DNA from: Paralvinella palmiformis
Taxonomy: Eukaryota > Annelida > Polychaeta > Terebellida > Alvinellidae
Direction: 5' to 3'
DNA length: 64,000 nt
Assembly (NCBI GenBank): GCA_025642065.1
Contig: JAODUP010000948.1
Location: 1-64,000, forward strand
Below the pieces are notes generated by a model. That model saw only the letters and a program-made list of their open reading frames with translations. It was not told the origin of the DNA and ran no database searches. A program made the translations under genes and the position numbers. Below, piece after piece: positions 50,611 through 62,469 of this stretch; position 1 is the first letter of the stretch; each line of letters opens with the position of its first letter.

Positions 50611-51882
50611 ATGAATTATAGTAGAGATCAGTTGATTGCATTACGACCCTATGGTGGTAATACCATTTGTTTAGCGATGCGTCCACGTAGTGGAAAACAT
50701 CCAAAGCAGATTGGGTCTGATGCCAGTAATTTGATCACTGTGCCAATAACACCATATAATGGCACAGCTGTACAAAATGTAAGTATTGGTCTTATTAACT
50801 GTCAGTCGATCTGTAATAAATCTGATGAAATATCTGATGTTGTTAAGGATATGGATCTTGATGCTCTTGTCATTACAAAGATTTGGCTGACTGGTAATGT
50901 TTCAGACCAGAAAATTGTTGGTGATGTGACTCCAGCTGGATATTCATTCCACCATGCAGCTCGGATTCATAAAAAAGGTGGGGGAGTTGGCCTTCTTCTC
51001 CGTGATTCTTTGAAGTGTGAAACCCATTTGCGTTTTTAGGCTAAGTCTTTTGAAAATTACCAACTGACTTTTATATCTGGGGGCATAAGTGTTCGTGTAA
51101 CTATTATCTACCGATTACACCCCACTAAGAAAAATTGCCTGAAAGCAGCAGAATTTTCGGGATTTGTTGACTCTCTTGCTACCAACTGTGGTCAACTGTT
51201 GATCTTAGGTGATTTCAATATACATTGGGATTGCCAGAGGAATGCAGATACCAAACAACTGGCTGACATTCTTAGATCTGCCAATCTCAGGCAGCATGTC
51301 CAAGAAAGAACACACAGACATGGTCACATTTTAGATCTTGTCATCTCCCGTGATGATGACAATTTGATTAAAGGTGTGTCTGTGTCTTCCATGCTGTCTG
51401 ATCATTTCCTTGTTGACATTAATGTATCTTTAGTGAAACAATCTGTTTCAGCTAAAGTTATTTCATATAGAAGATATAAGTCAATTGACAAGGAAGCTTT
51501 TCTTGCTGATCTGCGAGTCTTGTCTCTGGTATTGTATCCACCGGATGATGTGGATCATCTGGTGGACCGCTATGATAATACATTGAGAGACATTGTAGAT
51601 CAACATGCACCTTTAAGGACAAAGGAAATGCCAAGCAGACCAATGCTTCCATGGTATAATAAGAATATACAGGTTGCAAAGAGACACAGAAGGTATTGTG
51701 AGTGGCTGTGGATCAGGACCAGTTTGTGTGTTCATTTTGAAATGTTCAAGGTCAGTAAAATTCTTGTTAAAAATACCCTTGCCTCTGCTAAATCTGAATA
51801 TTATAATAAAAAGATCAAACCATCCAAGGGAAATCAAATGACTCTTTTCAGTGTTGTGAATAAAGTATTACATAAAAGTTAA
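50611..51882 (+). pseudogene. LINE endonuclease (copy B)
   Basis: A single frame from ATG 50611 interrupted by an in-frame TAG (51037-51039), then open to a TAA at 51880-51882. Apurinic-type (EEP) endonuclease motifs: LINCQSICN; a block that is usually TETWL but reads TKIWL here, losing the catalytic Glu; GGGVGLLLRD; LLILGDFNIHWD; HILDLVIS; and SDHFLVDI. After the domain comes a linker with PWYNKNIQVAKRHRR. In the family this region continues straight into the RT, and both stops look like single-base changes. Inactive. Confidence 0.93.
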
Positions 51883-53464
51883 ACTGTCCTCCCAAATAAT
51901 ATCAACTCAGATAAATATATGGCCCATTGTTTTAATAACTTCTGTCAAAAAATATTAAATATACACAGTGGGTTCAAGTCCAGCACCTTATCACATGGTA
52001 AGCCATTGGTAGAAGAGTCCTGCACATCCATGATGGATGCATTTGAGCCTTTTAAAGAGACTGATATCAGATAGTTGCTGAACATGTCATCTAATGCTTT
52101 CTGTGCAGTTGACCCTATGCCTACATGGCTTGTGAAAGATTGTCTGGATGTTCTGATAAACCCAATTACAAATATAGTTAATAAATCATTATCTCTGGGT
52201 GTTTTCCCAAGATCCATGAAAGCTGCCCTTGTAAAACCATTAATAAAAAACACACTATGGACTGTAATATTCTAAACAATTACAGACCTGTTTAAAATCT
52301 TACATTTTTATCTAAAGTTATAGAAAAGGCAGTTGCTTTCCATCTAAACAAATATTTAATCAATAATATCCTTAATGAATCACTACAGTCTGCCTATAAA
52401 AATGGTCACAGCACTGAAACAGCTTTGGTTCGAGTGAAAAATTATATTATGATGCCAATTGATCAAGGTAAGCCAGTAATACTTGTTCTTCTGGACCTGT
52501 CTGCTGCATTTGATACAGTTGACCATAATGTACTTTTCTCTAGGTTAAAAGACATGTTTGGTCTGTCAGGTAGAGTACTTGAATGGTTTAGATCCTATCT
52601 GGAACAACGCTCCCAGAGAGTGTCTGTTCGTGGTATTTTATCTGACATTCAGTTTTTGTTATCTGGTGTACCACAACGTTCAGTTCTTGGTCCTCTAGTT
52701 TTCACAATGTATTCCCCTCCTCTTGGGATCATTGCGCAGCGATATGGGGTTAAATATTTTATATTTGGCATCACCACATTGTGTTAAATCCCTACAGACA
52801 CGAGCATTACAGATGGGTTCATCTTCGATTACCCCTAATGAGCCAGTAAAAAATCTAGGGGTTATTTTTGACCAATGTATTAACATGCATGAACATATCA
52901 CATCAGTATGCCGAGCTGCCTACTACCATCTTAAGAACATGCACTGTTTAAAAGCATTCTTGACACAAAAATCACTTGTAACTGTAGTTCATGCCTTTGT
53001 TACATCTCATATAGACTATTGTAACTCCCTGTTATATGGCATATCTTATTATAACATTAATCGCCTTCAGCGAATTCAGAATAGTGCAGCTCGCATTGTA
53101 ACAAATACTAGAAAATATGATCATATCACCCCAATTCTTCAAAAACTACATTGGCTACCTGTTAGACAGCGTATCCATTTCAAAAGTATGTTAATAACTT
53201 ATAAATCTATTAATGATATGGCGCCAGAATACCTGTGTGAACTGGTTTCCATTAGAAAGTCATCCCGAAAACTCAGGTCATCCAGTCAGATACTATTGCA
53301 GGTGCCAGTGTCTCGGCTCAAGTCATATGGATTGTGCGTTTAGTGTTGCAGCCCCCACTTTGTGGAATAAGTTGCCGGCAAATATTAGAAATGCGTCGTC
53401 TCTTGAAAATTTTAAGTCTCTTCTAAAAACACACCTATTTAAGGTCGCTTTCACAGATAAATAA
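51883..53464 (+). pseudogene. LINE reverse transcriptase (copy B), catalytic motif deleted
   Basis: Continues in the endonuclease frame (SDKYMAHCFNNFCQKIL), with a TAG at 52072-52074 where copy A has CAG. A frameshift lies near 52245. Motif A is LLDLSAAFDTVDH (about 52493-52530). Motif B reads SGVPQRSVLGPL (Gly changed to Arg versus copy A). Then 138 bp that copy A has are missing near 52755-52780, removing the LYGDD/YADD catalytic motif C. The C-terminal domain follows (HIDYCNSLLY, LQRIQNSAARIV, LHWLPVRQRIHF), with a last frameshift near 53330 before LWNKLPANI and LKTHLFKVAF. Confidence 0.92.
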
Positions 53465-53614
53465 TTATTATCTTTTAAATCATTACAGGGTTTTTACAGA
53501 CATATTATTTGGGGTACTATTATATTACATATTATTTGTATAGCGCCTTTGAATGGCTCCTGCTAGTAAGGGCGCTTTATTAAATATACATTATTATTAT
53601 TATCGACATTTTTC

Positions 53615-56069
53615 ATCCGTACTTCCAATGCTAATAGCTAATATTCAAGGCATATATTGCGAATACATCATTCACAATGGATTAATTAAGACATATCGCT
53701 ATTGTTGTTATAATTATACATTAAAATGTTTATAAAAGATCAGTAATTAAATATGATGCCAATCGCAGTTTATGTGAACTTTTAAGTGAACCCGAAAATT
53801 ATTAAATAAGTAAACCTTAGATATATTGTGAAGTAAAAGATGGATTGGTGGTGGAGTAAATAATTTGTCAGATTTGTTATGTTTGAATATTATATACCAT
53901 TACAAATAGAATATTAATTATAATGATTATTATAAAACGAACAAACTATGGACAGCAGTAACAATGATCCGGATGGTATTACGTATTAAATCTTAATTTT
54001 AAGCCAGCACGCGATTTAAAACGGAATCTAGAAACAGTAAAACTAAACTGAATAGTAAAGGTAGTGATATCATCTATCACAGCAACCGGATGTGGTTAGA
54101 TATACGAAGTGGTCCATTTTATATACCTGTAAGTTGATATATTAATTAATCATACTGATTGACTCACCGACAGCCAGACATACAGACAGACAGACAAACA
54201 GACAAACATACAGACAGAGACAGACAGACAGACAAAGACAGACAGACAGACATACAGAATAACATAACAAGATTGGTATGGTAAGATCAACATGATATAC
54301 AAAATTCTTCAAATAACGTTATATATACTTATGGATGTTGGAAATACAGGACATTACCATGAATAAATACAGCTTCATTCATTGCAACAATCAATTATAT
54401 AAATCGGTGTATAATGCCTTTTATTATACACCTTTGACGTTAATTATGTGATATATTATAGAGACAAATACATGAGATTTAATTTTCGTTCTGGTAAGGG
54501 ACTAAACCATGGCAGCAGGTTAATACAGAGTTGTTTAAATTGTGTATTAAAACAATATATGGGAAAAAACAGCCGATAAAGGTATGCTAGATATTGCTTC
54601 CAAATCACTAATACACATTATGAGCTAAATATAACTATTGATGATGGTAACAATTATATTGATGGTGGTGATGATTGGGATGATGAAAGTTCAAACGTCA
54701 TGTTATAAATAAACTAACCTTAATATGCAATGTCTATAAATATATTGTTCGTGTGTGTTTACCTTATAGAGGAAATCGTTCGGGATAAGGTTAAATGATA
54801 AAATAAATCAATAAATGAATTAGTGAGTCAACAGGTGTGTAATTTCTTTAAACTTTAGCAATGCATTGGCCTTGGAACAGCTCAAGGACATGCCCTCATT
54901 GGCAGAGTTAGCGTTTCGTGTATCTAATCCGATATGATCAACGCATTACCTTTATATTGCATGTGTTACTTACCTGGTAACAACCATCTGTGCTATGGCA
55001 GTTGTCATTGCTACGTAATCTAATACGCGTGGGAGATAAAACTCTAAGGCACGAGTATGTGAAGCAAATTATTCTGAGAATTAGACCCTGGAAGCTGGAA
55101 ATATAACCACCTTTAGGATCAAATAGCTACGTACAGTGCTACGTCTGATGTCATTGTATAATCGGAGATGTGACTAATCTACTTAACGTTTATTATATCG
55201 TATTATATATTATATGTTTATTATATTTTCTAATAAAGTAACCAATCACCTACATCACGATACATATACAAACAGTGATTTAACACAGATATTATAATAT
55301 ATGTCCAACGGCGTCTAGTGCTACCTCTAGTGCTATCTCCTCACGTATGAGTTGATCTTAGATACCAGTCGAGAAGGCAGTCAGTTTGGTTATAAAAGAT
55401 AATTCTTATCCAATTACCCGATCAGACAAAGATAAGTATCTATTTTAAGTAGATATGTCTTGCCCAAAACTCTGTTGCAGTACCCGATACAGTTATCAAT
55501 CCATAATAACAACATGGTTGCGCACAAGGTCACTGACGTCAACAGAGCTATTACGCCTACTGTCGCCTGTTACGTCAATTCGGTTTGCCTTTACACCCTT
55601 TAATTATCTAATCATTACATCCACAGACACAGAAATATGGCTACTGATAACAAATGTCTTCTTCTGAAAGTCATCATTCTTTCCGTATATAATCCAAAAT
55701 GAAGATGACAACAATCGTGACTTCCGCTCGCCCAGCATATTGATGATAATGCCGAACATTTCTATATTAGTTTGGAAAATGTGTCCAATGTGCTAAAGTG
55801 AAGTTTATGAAATTAACTTGATTTGAGTTCGTTCTTTGATTATATTCTCTTTCAGGATCGTAAACAAGTAATCGTCATTACTTGGGAAATAAACTCTAAC
55901 TTTCTCTTGTCCTATTTTGTGGTCAGTTTACAAATAATAGTACTAATCACGCTTACAATTACCTTAATATAAAGTTTTACTGTACAGGTGAATCTTCCAT
56001 GACAATAGCGGTTGACATTGATGCTTGTCCTTACATGCTGTCATTGTATATCGATAAAGCAATAACACA

Positions 56070-56070
<1 letters not shown>
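53615..56070. other. Unassigned sequence
   Basis: No supported gene. Holds a CAGA tetranucleotide repeat (54175-54256). A 70-codon frame at 55455-55667 has no recognised domain. Confidence 0.4.
54175..54256. repeat. (CAGA)n
   Basis: About 80 bp of CAGA/CATA tetranucleotides with small interruptions. Confidence 0.93.
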
Positions 56071-56076
<6 letters not shown>

Positions 56077-56117
<41 letters not shown>

Positions 56118-56130
56118 TATAATATATACC
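56077..56130. repeat. (TA)n microsatellite
   Basis: TA run with two 'ataat' interruptions. Confidence 0.94.
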
Positions 56131-56797
56131 TGCTTGAAACGCAAGCTGTTTACAAAGCCACCTGCTTTTATATGTCACTTTTCCCAATCCCTCAGTAAGT
56201 CTCATTGAAAGTGACCTTCGATGAGCCGACAGCTGCCCAGCGCCACCAGCCGCCACTCTGTCAAGGTCCCAGCCATCAATATTACATGTTAAGCAACCAT
56301 CAGTTGCGATAATGTGATTAAGAAATTACTGGAATCAATGAGAGCTATTTGTTATTGGCCGAATATTATAAATATATCAACTCTTCTCCAGTTACGTCTC
56401 CGACGATGTGTATATGATGTTTTGTGCTTATGGCATTTTGGCTAGTGCATAGTGCAATTTGCATTGTCATGTAATTAAAATCCTGTAAATACACCTTGAG
56501 TAGAGGCAATTGCTTCTTCAAAATCTAGGAAATTTGTATAACATAACATAACACAACATAACATTTATTTAGAGTCGAGTATACAAATATGATAATAAAA
56601 CATTAGCGCATGTACAGACAAAGTAATGAGATTTATACACCTGAATTATTATATTTAAAACCTGCTTACCTAATAACACATTTAGTGTAGATTAACATTA
56701 TATATTTAAACATTCAATATAATAAAAAGAAGGAAAGTGTAAAATGATTCCTAGGAATGATAAAACAACATATTGTAGCTTAAAGGCGGACTTATTA

Positions 56798-56808
56798 CCA
56801 TGCCCATA
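56798..56808 (+). repeat. Target-site duplication, left arm (nested SINE)
   Basis: ccatgcccata, identical to 57001-57011. Confidence 0.88.
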
Positions 56809-57000
56809 AGATGATTGATGATTTATGTTTTACGGCCACTTTTATGCACACGGTAGGCTAAATGGTCCAAGCGACCTCCAAAGATAATGAGGCGAGTTGC
56901 AGGAGGAAACAACCTTCAGATATGCTCACGGTGAGATTCGAACAAGGGTGGTAGTGATCTTGGGTCCAACACGTTACCGCTGGACCACGGAGGCGCCCTT
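56809..57000 (-). mobile_element. tRNA-derived SINE (family 1), full length
   Basis: Minus strand: head with an A box (reverse complement of 'ccgctggacca' near 56978-56988) and a B box (near 56933-56943), body and 'gatgattgatgattt' tail at the left end. A perfect 11-bp target duplication flanks it. Inserted in a LINE relic, so younger than that LINE. Confidence 0.93.
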
Positions 57001-57011
57001 CCATGCCCATA
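57001..57011 (+). repeat. Target-site duplication, right arm (nested SINE)
   Basis: ccatgcccata, identical to 56798-56808. Confidence 0.88.
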
Positions 57012-57249
57012 CAATTAGCATGTTAATTAGATAGATTATATACAATTAACAAGAAAGATTACATATATTATACCGAGATGATGTCTCATTTCACGTTTTA
57101 ATAATTCGTTAAAAACACTAGTAGTTGGTGTTACTTTAATTTTAGCTTGAACATCGTTCCTCACATGAGCGCCATGGAACCTAAATGACATTTGGCCGTG
57201 AGCTACATTGTTAATGTTGGGTCACATTGAAGATGTTTTTTTGTAAACA

Positions 57250-57690
57250 TATTGGCCCTAAAAACAGGATTATAACCATTTGTATTTTATTTACAAATCT
57301 TTATTGGAAACTGACTATTAATAACATAAAAATAATTATGTAATTATCGAATTGTTGGACAATATCTCCCACAACGCAAACTGATGCCCTATAAAATAAT
57401 CAATCACCTGTGTCATTATAGATAGCACAGGAATGCATACAAGAATTAAGAAAATTTTCTCTGTATATTGGCAATCCCATATTCCTTAATCTGGTTGTAG
57501 ACTATATACTTCCGATGTTGTTATCCTACTGGAAGTTCCATTATTTATTAGGTGCCTGGGATTCCAACTGTCTAGAAGTTTCGCCTGTCTAGAAGTTCCA
57601 CCTGTCTACAAGTTTCACTTGTCTACACGCGCCACTTTAGGCGAGTACCCAATAACTGGCGTTTTGAGCAGGTGTTAATGCGTATACACG
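57250..57690. other. Unassigned sequence
   Basis: Contains a short tandem near 57569-57630 ('ctgtctagaagtttc' type units, about four imperfect copies of 19-20 bp). No gene. Confidence 0.5.
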
Positions 57691-57693
<3 letters not shown>

Positions 57694-57767
<74 letters not shown>

Positions 57768-57782
57768 TTGTATGTATATATG
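57694..57782. repeat. (TA)n-(TG)n-(TATG)n compound repeat
   Basis: TA (57694-57733), TG, then TATG up to the left end of the hAT element. TATG repeats resume at 59181. Confidence 0.95.
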
Positions 57783-57795
57783 CAGTGTTGGAAAT
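57783..57795 (+). repeat. Terminal inverted repeat, left
   Basis: CAGTGTTGGAAAT, the exact reverse complement of 59168-59180. A subterminal inverted pair, GTTGCCGGCC (57846-57855) and its complement (59098-59107), lies inside. Confidence 0.9.
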
Positions 57796-59167
57796 TCCCT
57801 CAAAAATCATCATAGGAAGTCCTAAATCTTGTCGCCCTGATGAACAGTTGCCGGCCTAGGTGCCGCAAGAGAATAGCAGCCCAGAAACCGCAAAGCAAGC
57901 TGGACGGGCACGAAAACAGTTGGGTGCAATGCATAGGCTAACATTTCTAGTACAGGGTCAAGGGGGCATAATAATTGATCATTTATGCATGATGGGGTGA
58001 ATAATTGTCAATGGAAATGGGTTACAAATGTAGGTGTGATGAGGTCAAGAAAAATGAAATAGTCCTAAGCTTATTTTCACCACGTGAAATACAAAATAAC
58101 TCGTGATTTAGTTATTAAACATCAATCTTTATCTCGACCTAAAGTAAAATATGTTTTGAACAGTTTATTCACTGGAAGCATCAGATTCCTCTAGATTAGT
58201 AAAAGCTTATTAACAGAGCCTGGAGCTGAGCCACTTGCGATCACTGCCTCATCGGCATTTTCAGCCTTACCTTCCACTGCTGCCTCCAAAGCATATTCTA
58301 CTTCTTGGGTCTCTTCGCCTACATGCCTCCATGAAGTTGGGCCTTGTACTGTGGTGTAGGTTCTACAGTTTGTTTTGGCGATACTGAGACTTAGTCATTT
58401 TCATATGTGAAAATTCACATTCATTAGAGGCCTTTCTTATTTGTGTTAGCCAGTTTCCAATGCCTAATCAGTTTTGCCCTATCTAATAAATGCACTGAAT
58501 CATTTCATTATTTCAGGTGTAGTCTGGTGGGTGATATATAATTTAGGTAAGCCTGAATCTTAAGCATTCTGAATCAATAATATTGGTAGATCTGAAATAT
58601 TTAGGCTAGCTAACCTCTTCAGTGTCATTGACCACAAGGCAGGAAAATTCAGCTTTCCATGATCGACCTATTTTTCTTTTCATTTATCTGTTACTATCGG
58701 GTCAAGCCTTTCCTTCTTATTTTGAGGTTCTAACCCCAAATAACGATGTAACATGTTGCCGATAGATTGCCATGCAAGAGTGTGAAATTTAAATTTCCCG
58801 GATGACTATCACAGTCATGTCTGTAAAATTATTGCTGGTTGGTTGAAAAGGGAGATTCCATTGATATTTGGCCAATAACCACCGTCATACCAATGCTTCA
58901 GATGTCAACAAGAGCAAGAGTAAAACATAAACACAACGACTTTCGCACACTCATGTTGAGACTCAAGTTCATTTCCGCCTACATTTGCAGCAAATATCTG
59001 GGTTTGTTCATTGCATATATAATTGTTTTCTAATCATTTTAAGCGTTTTATTTGCCGTGCAAAGCGTAGAATATGTTGAATATCAGCAGGACCACCGGGC
59101 CGGCAACTATAGAAAGATGTATGCCCTGGTCATGAAGTGTCGGCCCCGGGCACCCGGGTCGGCTATT

Positions 59168-59180
59168 ATTTCCAACACTG
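59168..59180 (-). repeat. Terminal inverted repeat, right
   Basis: ATTTCCAACACTG, the exact reverse complement of 57783-57795. Confidence 0.9.
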
Positions 59181-59257
59181 ATGTATGTATGTATGTATGT
59201 ATGCCTTCATGTGGGTAGCATGTATGAAGTAAGTAAGTAAGTAAGTAAGTAAGTATG
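59181..59257. repeat. (ATGT)n and (AAGT)n
   Basis: Tetranucleotide repeats directly right of the hAT element. Confidence 0.93.
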
Positions 59258-59576
59258 TATCTATGCACAAAATCTCCATTACAGTTATTGGCGGTGTTGG
59301 TCTGTAGGAACTAAATACTTTGCACTACATTGTCTTCTATTCATTCATCACATAATGCGTGTTTTGGTTTAATGATATGGGAATGATGAGTGACATCTAC
59401 TGAATAATTGATCAATCTGACAAGTTTGTGTTCTAGGTTTGTATATCTCTTTGTTATCGAGTGTCTAACATACATAGTCATCATCTCTTACACAGTGCTA
59501 CTTATTGTTCTATAATTAAATCTATGACATCGCTTCTTGTTCTCTAATATGAAAAAAAACAATTTCTAAGTTAATA

Positions 59577-59577
59577 G

Positions 59578-59647
<70 letters not shown>
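59577..59647. repeat. (GA)n microsatellite
   Basis: About 70 bp of GA with one GATA interruption. Confidence 0.96.
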
Positions 59648-59649
<2 letters not shown>

Positions 59650-61408
59650 AACATCACAACATCGTGTTCGATTGCACGAATCAATAAACATAAAAGAAGA
59701 TTCTCTATATAAAGATTGTAGAAAGGATCGTTTTATACCATGAGACACATGATTGGCCACATGTGGTATGGATTATTACCTTGGGAATTAACTCTCAAAC
59801 TGGTAAGAAGGGATAGATGCCGTAACCTTCAGAGGAACAGCAACCAAATTATGATCTGAGGATTTATGAAAATGTATCATATGTCTGTCAGTCGGTCTGT
59901 TTTACCTACATCTTTTTATGCTTATCTGTAGGCTGCGTTTTTTCTTTCGTACAACCTGTAATTAGAAATAGCAGTTAGCACACCTTGATAAATTTAACAG
60001 AGTGTATTATCAGCAATACTAAAATAAACTATTGGATTATGGCAGTAGACATAGTTTAGAATCTTAGCTGTTCACGTGAGAGTTATGGCAATTGTTTGTT
60101 TTCCATTTAAACGTGTATTTTCTAAGCTAACAAAATTATATAAAACAGCAAATTGGAAGGTTGACGAAGTTTAGCTTACTCTTTTCATGGTGAATTATTT
60201 TAACTAACTAACTGAGGATAATTATATAAACTAACAGAATACAAAGCATGTCTTCATAAAAAAAAACATTTGTAGATTGTAATAAGAAAAAATGAGAAAA
60301 ACTAAAACCTTTCATAGAATGTAACCGTCGATATCAATACTAAGACTATATGGAACAATATCTATAATGTGTTTTCTTATTAAAACGCTTCTGAGGAATG
60401 CCTACGAATGCAGTATTTATAATGAAGTAACATATTTAAAGGATATTCTACTTTTTTAAACTGGTGACTCCTTTCAATTATGAAACAATCATTCAGGAAA
60501 TATATTTAATTGTTTAGCTATTCGATAGAAGCGTGCCCCTATTTGAGACTTTAAGACGGAGGCTGATAACTAATCCTGCAAATCATTTGAAATAGTTCTG
60601 ACATATCGCGTATATTTATATCGTACAATAATATATCGAAATAACTGATTCAAATGAAAGACACACATGCATTATTACGTGAGAGGCCATTGTGTAATTA
60701 ATGTTACAAAATTATGATATTCAGCTTATGATAAGCTCACCTTCGTATTATCATATATCTATCTATCTACCCTTTAAATGGAAGTGTTGAAAAGTTATAT
60801 TGTTTTAATTAATCTAAATGTTTTAATCGCCTGGTTTAATCCAACCAATATCTCGTAGCAGACTAAGCTTACAGTTATCACACGGTTTAACTGTAGACAC
60901 CCGAAAGCCTTTGTACCTAACACGGGCATGATCCTGAACGACATCTCTAGTAGAGTAATCACCAAATAAATAGTTTAGCTATTTTTCTATAAACATCAAT
61001 GCAATTGACAAAAAAACCAAGATATCATTTAATCTGTCTGATGTATTCTGGTAATAAAATAAATACCATTTATATATTGTAAAGGTAAAACTTATAATGG
61101 TGAAATCTATATTATACCCCCAACTATATTACTTAGTTATCCTTTCTTCAGTGTCTGGATCTGACTTCTAATGCTTTGCCCGAAATTATTGTTATGTTTC
61201 TTGTGGGCAGATACAGTTCTTTCCATGAACAATAAGCATACGATCTTCCGATGGTTGAACGTTCACTTTATTATTATTCGATTTCAGCTAAATATTACTT
61301 CCACGAGAATAGCTCAGGCAACTAGAAATGAAAGATTACGGTTGTCAACACTACGTTTGGCATTTAATAATGAAATATCTCTCAGAGCAGACATGCCAAT
61401 AAAAAGGG

Positions 61409-61515
61409 AAACGTGTTACATTGGCGACTGCTGTGAGGTGACCATATTATTACATGGTGAAACGTGTTACATTGGGAACCGTTGTCCAGTCACTCACTAT
61501 ATTACTACATGGGGG
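61409..61515 (+). repeat. Tandem duplication of about 51-54 bp
   Basis: 'gaaacgtgttacattgg' starts at 61409 and 61460, each followed by a related 'tgt(g/c).agtca..tattattacatgg' type segment. The 'acattggcgac' string resembles LTR-retrotransposon leader/primer-site junctions, but no LTR was found. Confidence 0.6.
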
Positions 61516-62140
61516 AAACCAAGTAGTGAGAATTGTCTTTGGCATTAAGCAATATATTGACATGCGTAGAAATGGTGTCAATCTAACTCTAGCGGTTTAA
61601 CATTTAGAACCAATCTAGATACAGGACGTTGATTTATAGCCGTATGATGAAGATAGCTAATCTCTGATGAATTATCCACACGAAAACCATCTTATTTATA
61701 TTAGCAACCATCTTCATTAGATGACGGTTATACATTTAACAGATAAGGAATATGAAAGTTATGCGGACCAATAAATAACAGAGATTTTGTGGTTGGTTCT
61801 CCGATATTTCCATTCTTCCAGCCATCTAATTTTCTGGAATATTTTGTAAGATTAATAAATAAGATATTTAATGGTTCTTTCTCTGATATGTTTTATACTG
61901 TACCTGGGATTGTTTAATGAAAATTTTATATTGAGTGAAGAAGAATTTAATACTTTCATAAAGGTGCCACCAGAAGACAACATTTGTAACAATTAGTTGT
62001 GAGCTACTTCCGTGATATGTTCATCATTCAACATTTGGGATTTCTAGTTCAAATAACACAAAAATTGGTTTCTGTGTCTTAGATGTCTAATTATAAGAAT
62101 GGATACATATAAAGATAATTAGATAGGGATACAGATACTA

Positions 62141-62230
62141 ACACACACACACGCACACACACACGCACGCACTCACGGACACACGCGCGCGCGCACACAC
62201 ACACACATACTTTCATATATATATATAATG
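62141..62230. repeat. CA/CG tract and short TA
   Basis: Alternating CA with CGCGCG, then a short (TA)n. Confidence 0.94.
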
Positions 62231-62370
62231 AAACAAGTTAAATCATTCTTGATATCCATTAATGGTATCAGTTGTAAGCAATGACAACCACTTCTCAGTG
62301 CCACTATGAAAAACTGCCTAAAAATCATTTATCAAATACTCGGTGAATAATTTGTTGGCTACCCATGCTA

Positions 62371-62461
62371 ATGATAATGATGATGATGATGCTAACGATG
62401 ACGACAACGACGAAGTCGATGATGATGATGATGATGATGATGATAATAATAATAATAATAA
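62371..62461. repeat. (GAT)n then (AAT)n
   Basis: GAT/GAC trinucleotides passing into AAT. Confidence 0.94.
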
Positions 62462-62469
62462 GTTTATCT

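Larger units (their letters stand above)
50294..53602 (+). mobile_element. L2/CR1-type LINE copy B, near full length
   Basis: About 3.3 kb, containing the endonuclease, RT and C-terminal region and the family 3' terminus with a short ATT tail. The 5' limit is provisional. It is set by an 8-bp repeat (tcgacatt at 50286-50293 and 53603-53610), which could be the target duplication but is short. This is the only copy in the window with both enzymatic halves. In the shared region it is close to copy A, suggesting a fairly recent family. Confidence 0.88.
56539..57245 (-). mobile_element. LINE 3' relic (third family), split by a SINE
   Basis: On the minus strand, 57230 to about 57050 encodes a LINE-like C-terminus (MSFRFHGAHVRND, IKVTPTTSVFNELLKREM). 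A 3' UTR follows, ending in 'gactctaaataaatgtta' and a short (TGTTA)n-type tail (56539-56563). A SINE (56809-57000) lies in the middle. The clade is uncertain and no RT core is present. Confidence 0.6.
57783..59180 (-). mobile_element. hAT-like DNA transposon, TIR-bounded, decayed
   Basis: About 1.4 kb, bounded by perfect 13-bp inverted repeats starting CAGTG, a common hAT terminus. The minus strand holds transposase traces: a block reading KASNECEFSHMKMTKSQY (about 58385-58450) resembles the hAT C-terminal dimerisation motif, and a weak upstream block includes LNFPALWSMTLKRLASL. Stops are numerous, and the length is short for an autonomous hAT, so it is a deleted derivative. It sits within TATG repeats, so an 8-bp target duplication cannot be told from the microsatellite. 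It differs from the ZMYM1-like remnant at 24-26 kb. Confidence 0.82.
59260..62130. other. Mostly unassigned sequence
   Basis: No supported gene. Contains a GA tract (59577-59647) and a small tandem duplication (61409-61515). A 125-codon frame (61171-61548) has no known domain and its C-terminal Cys-rich repeat is simply the DNA duplication. Confidence 0.45.

Noticed and set aside
55455..61240. Similarity between 55455-55530 and 61169-61240 (tttgccc-aaa, gatacagtt)
   Set aside because: Matches are short and gapped; too weak to call a shared LTR family without alignment.
61171..61548. 125-codon frame with a repeated Cys-containing motif, considered as a small secreted protein
   Set aside because: No signal peptide at a plausible start, and the Cys repeat is explained by a 51-bp DNA duplication.
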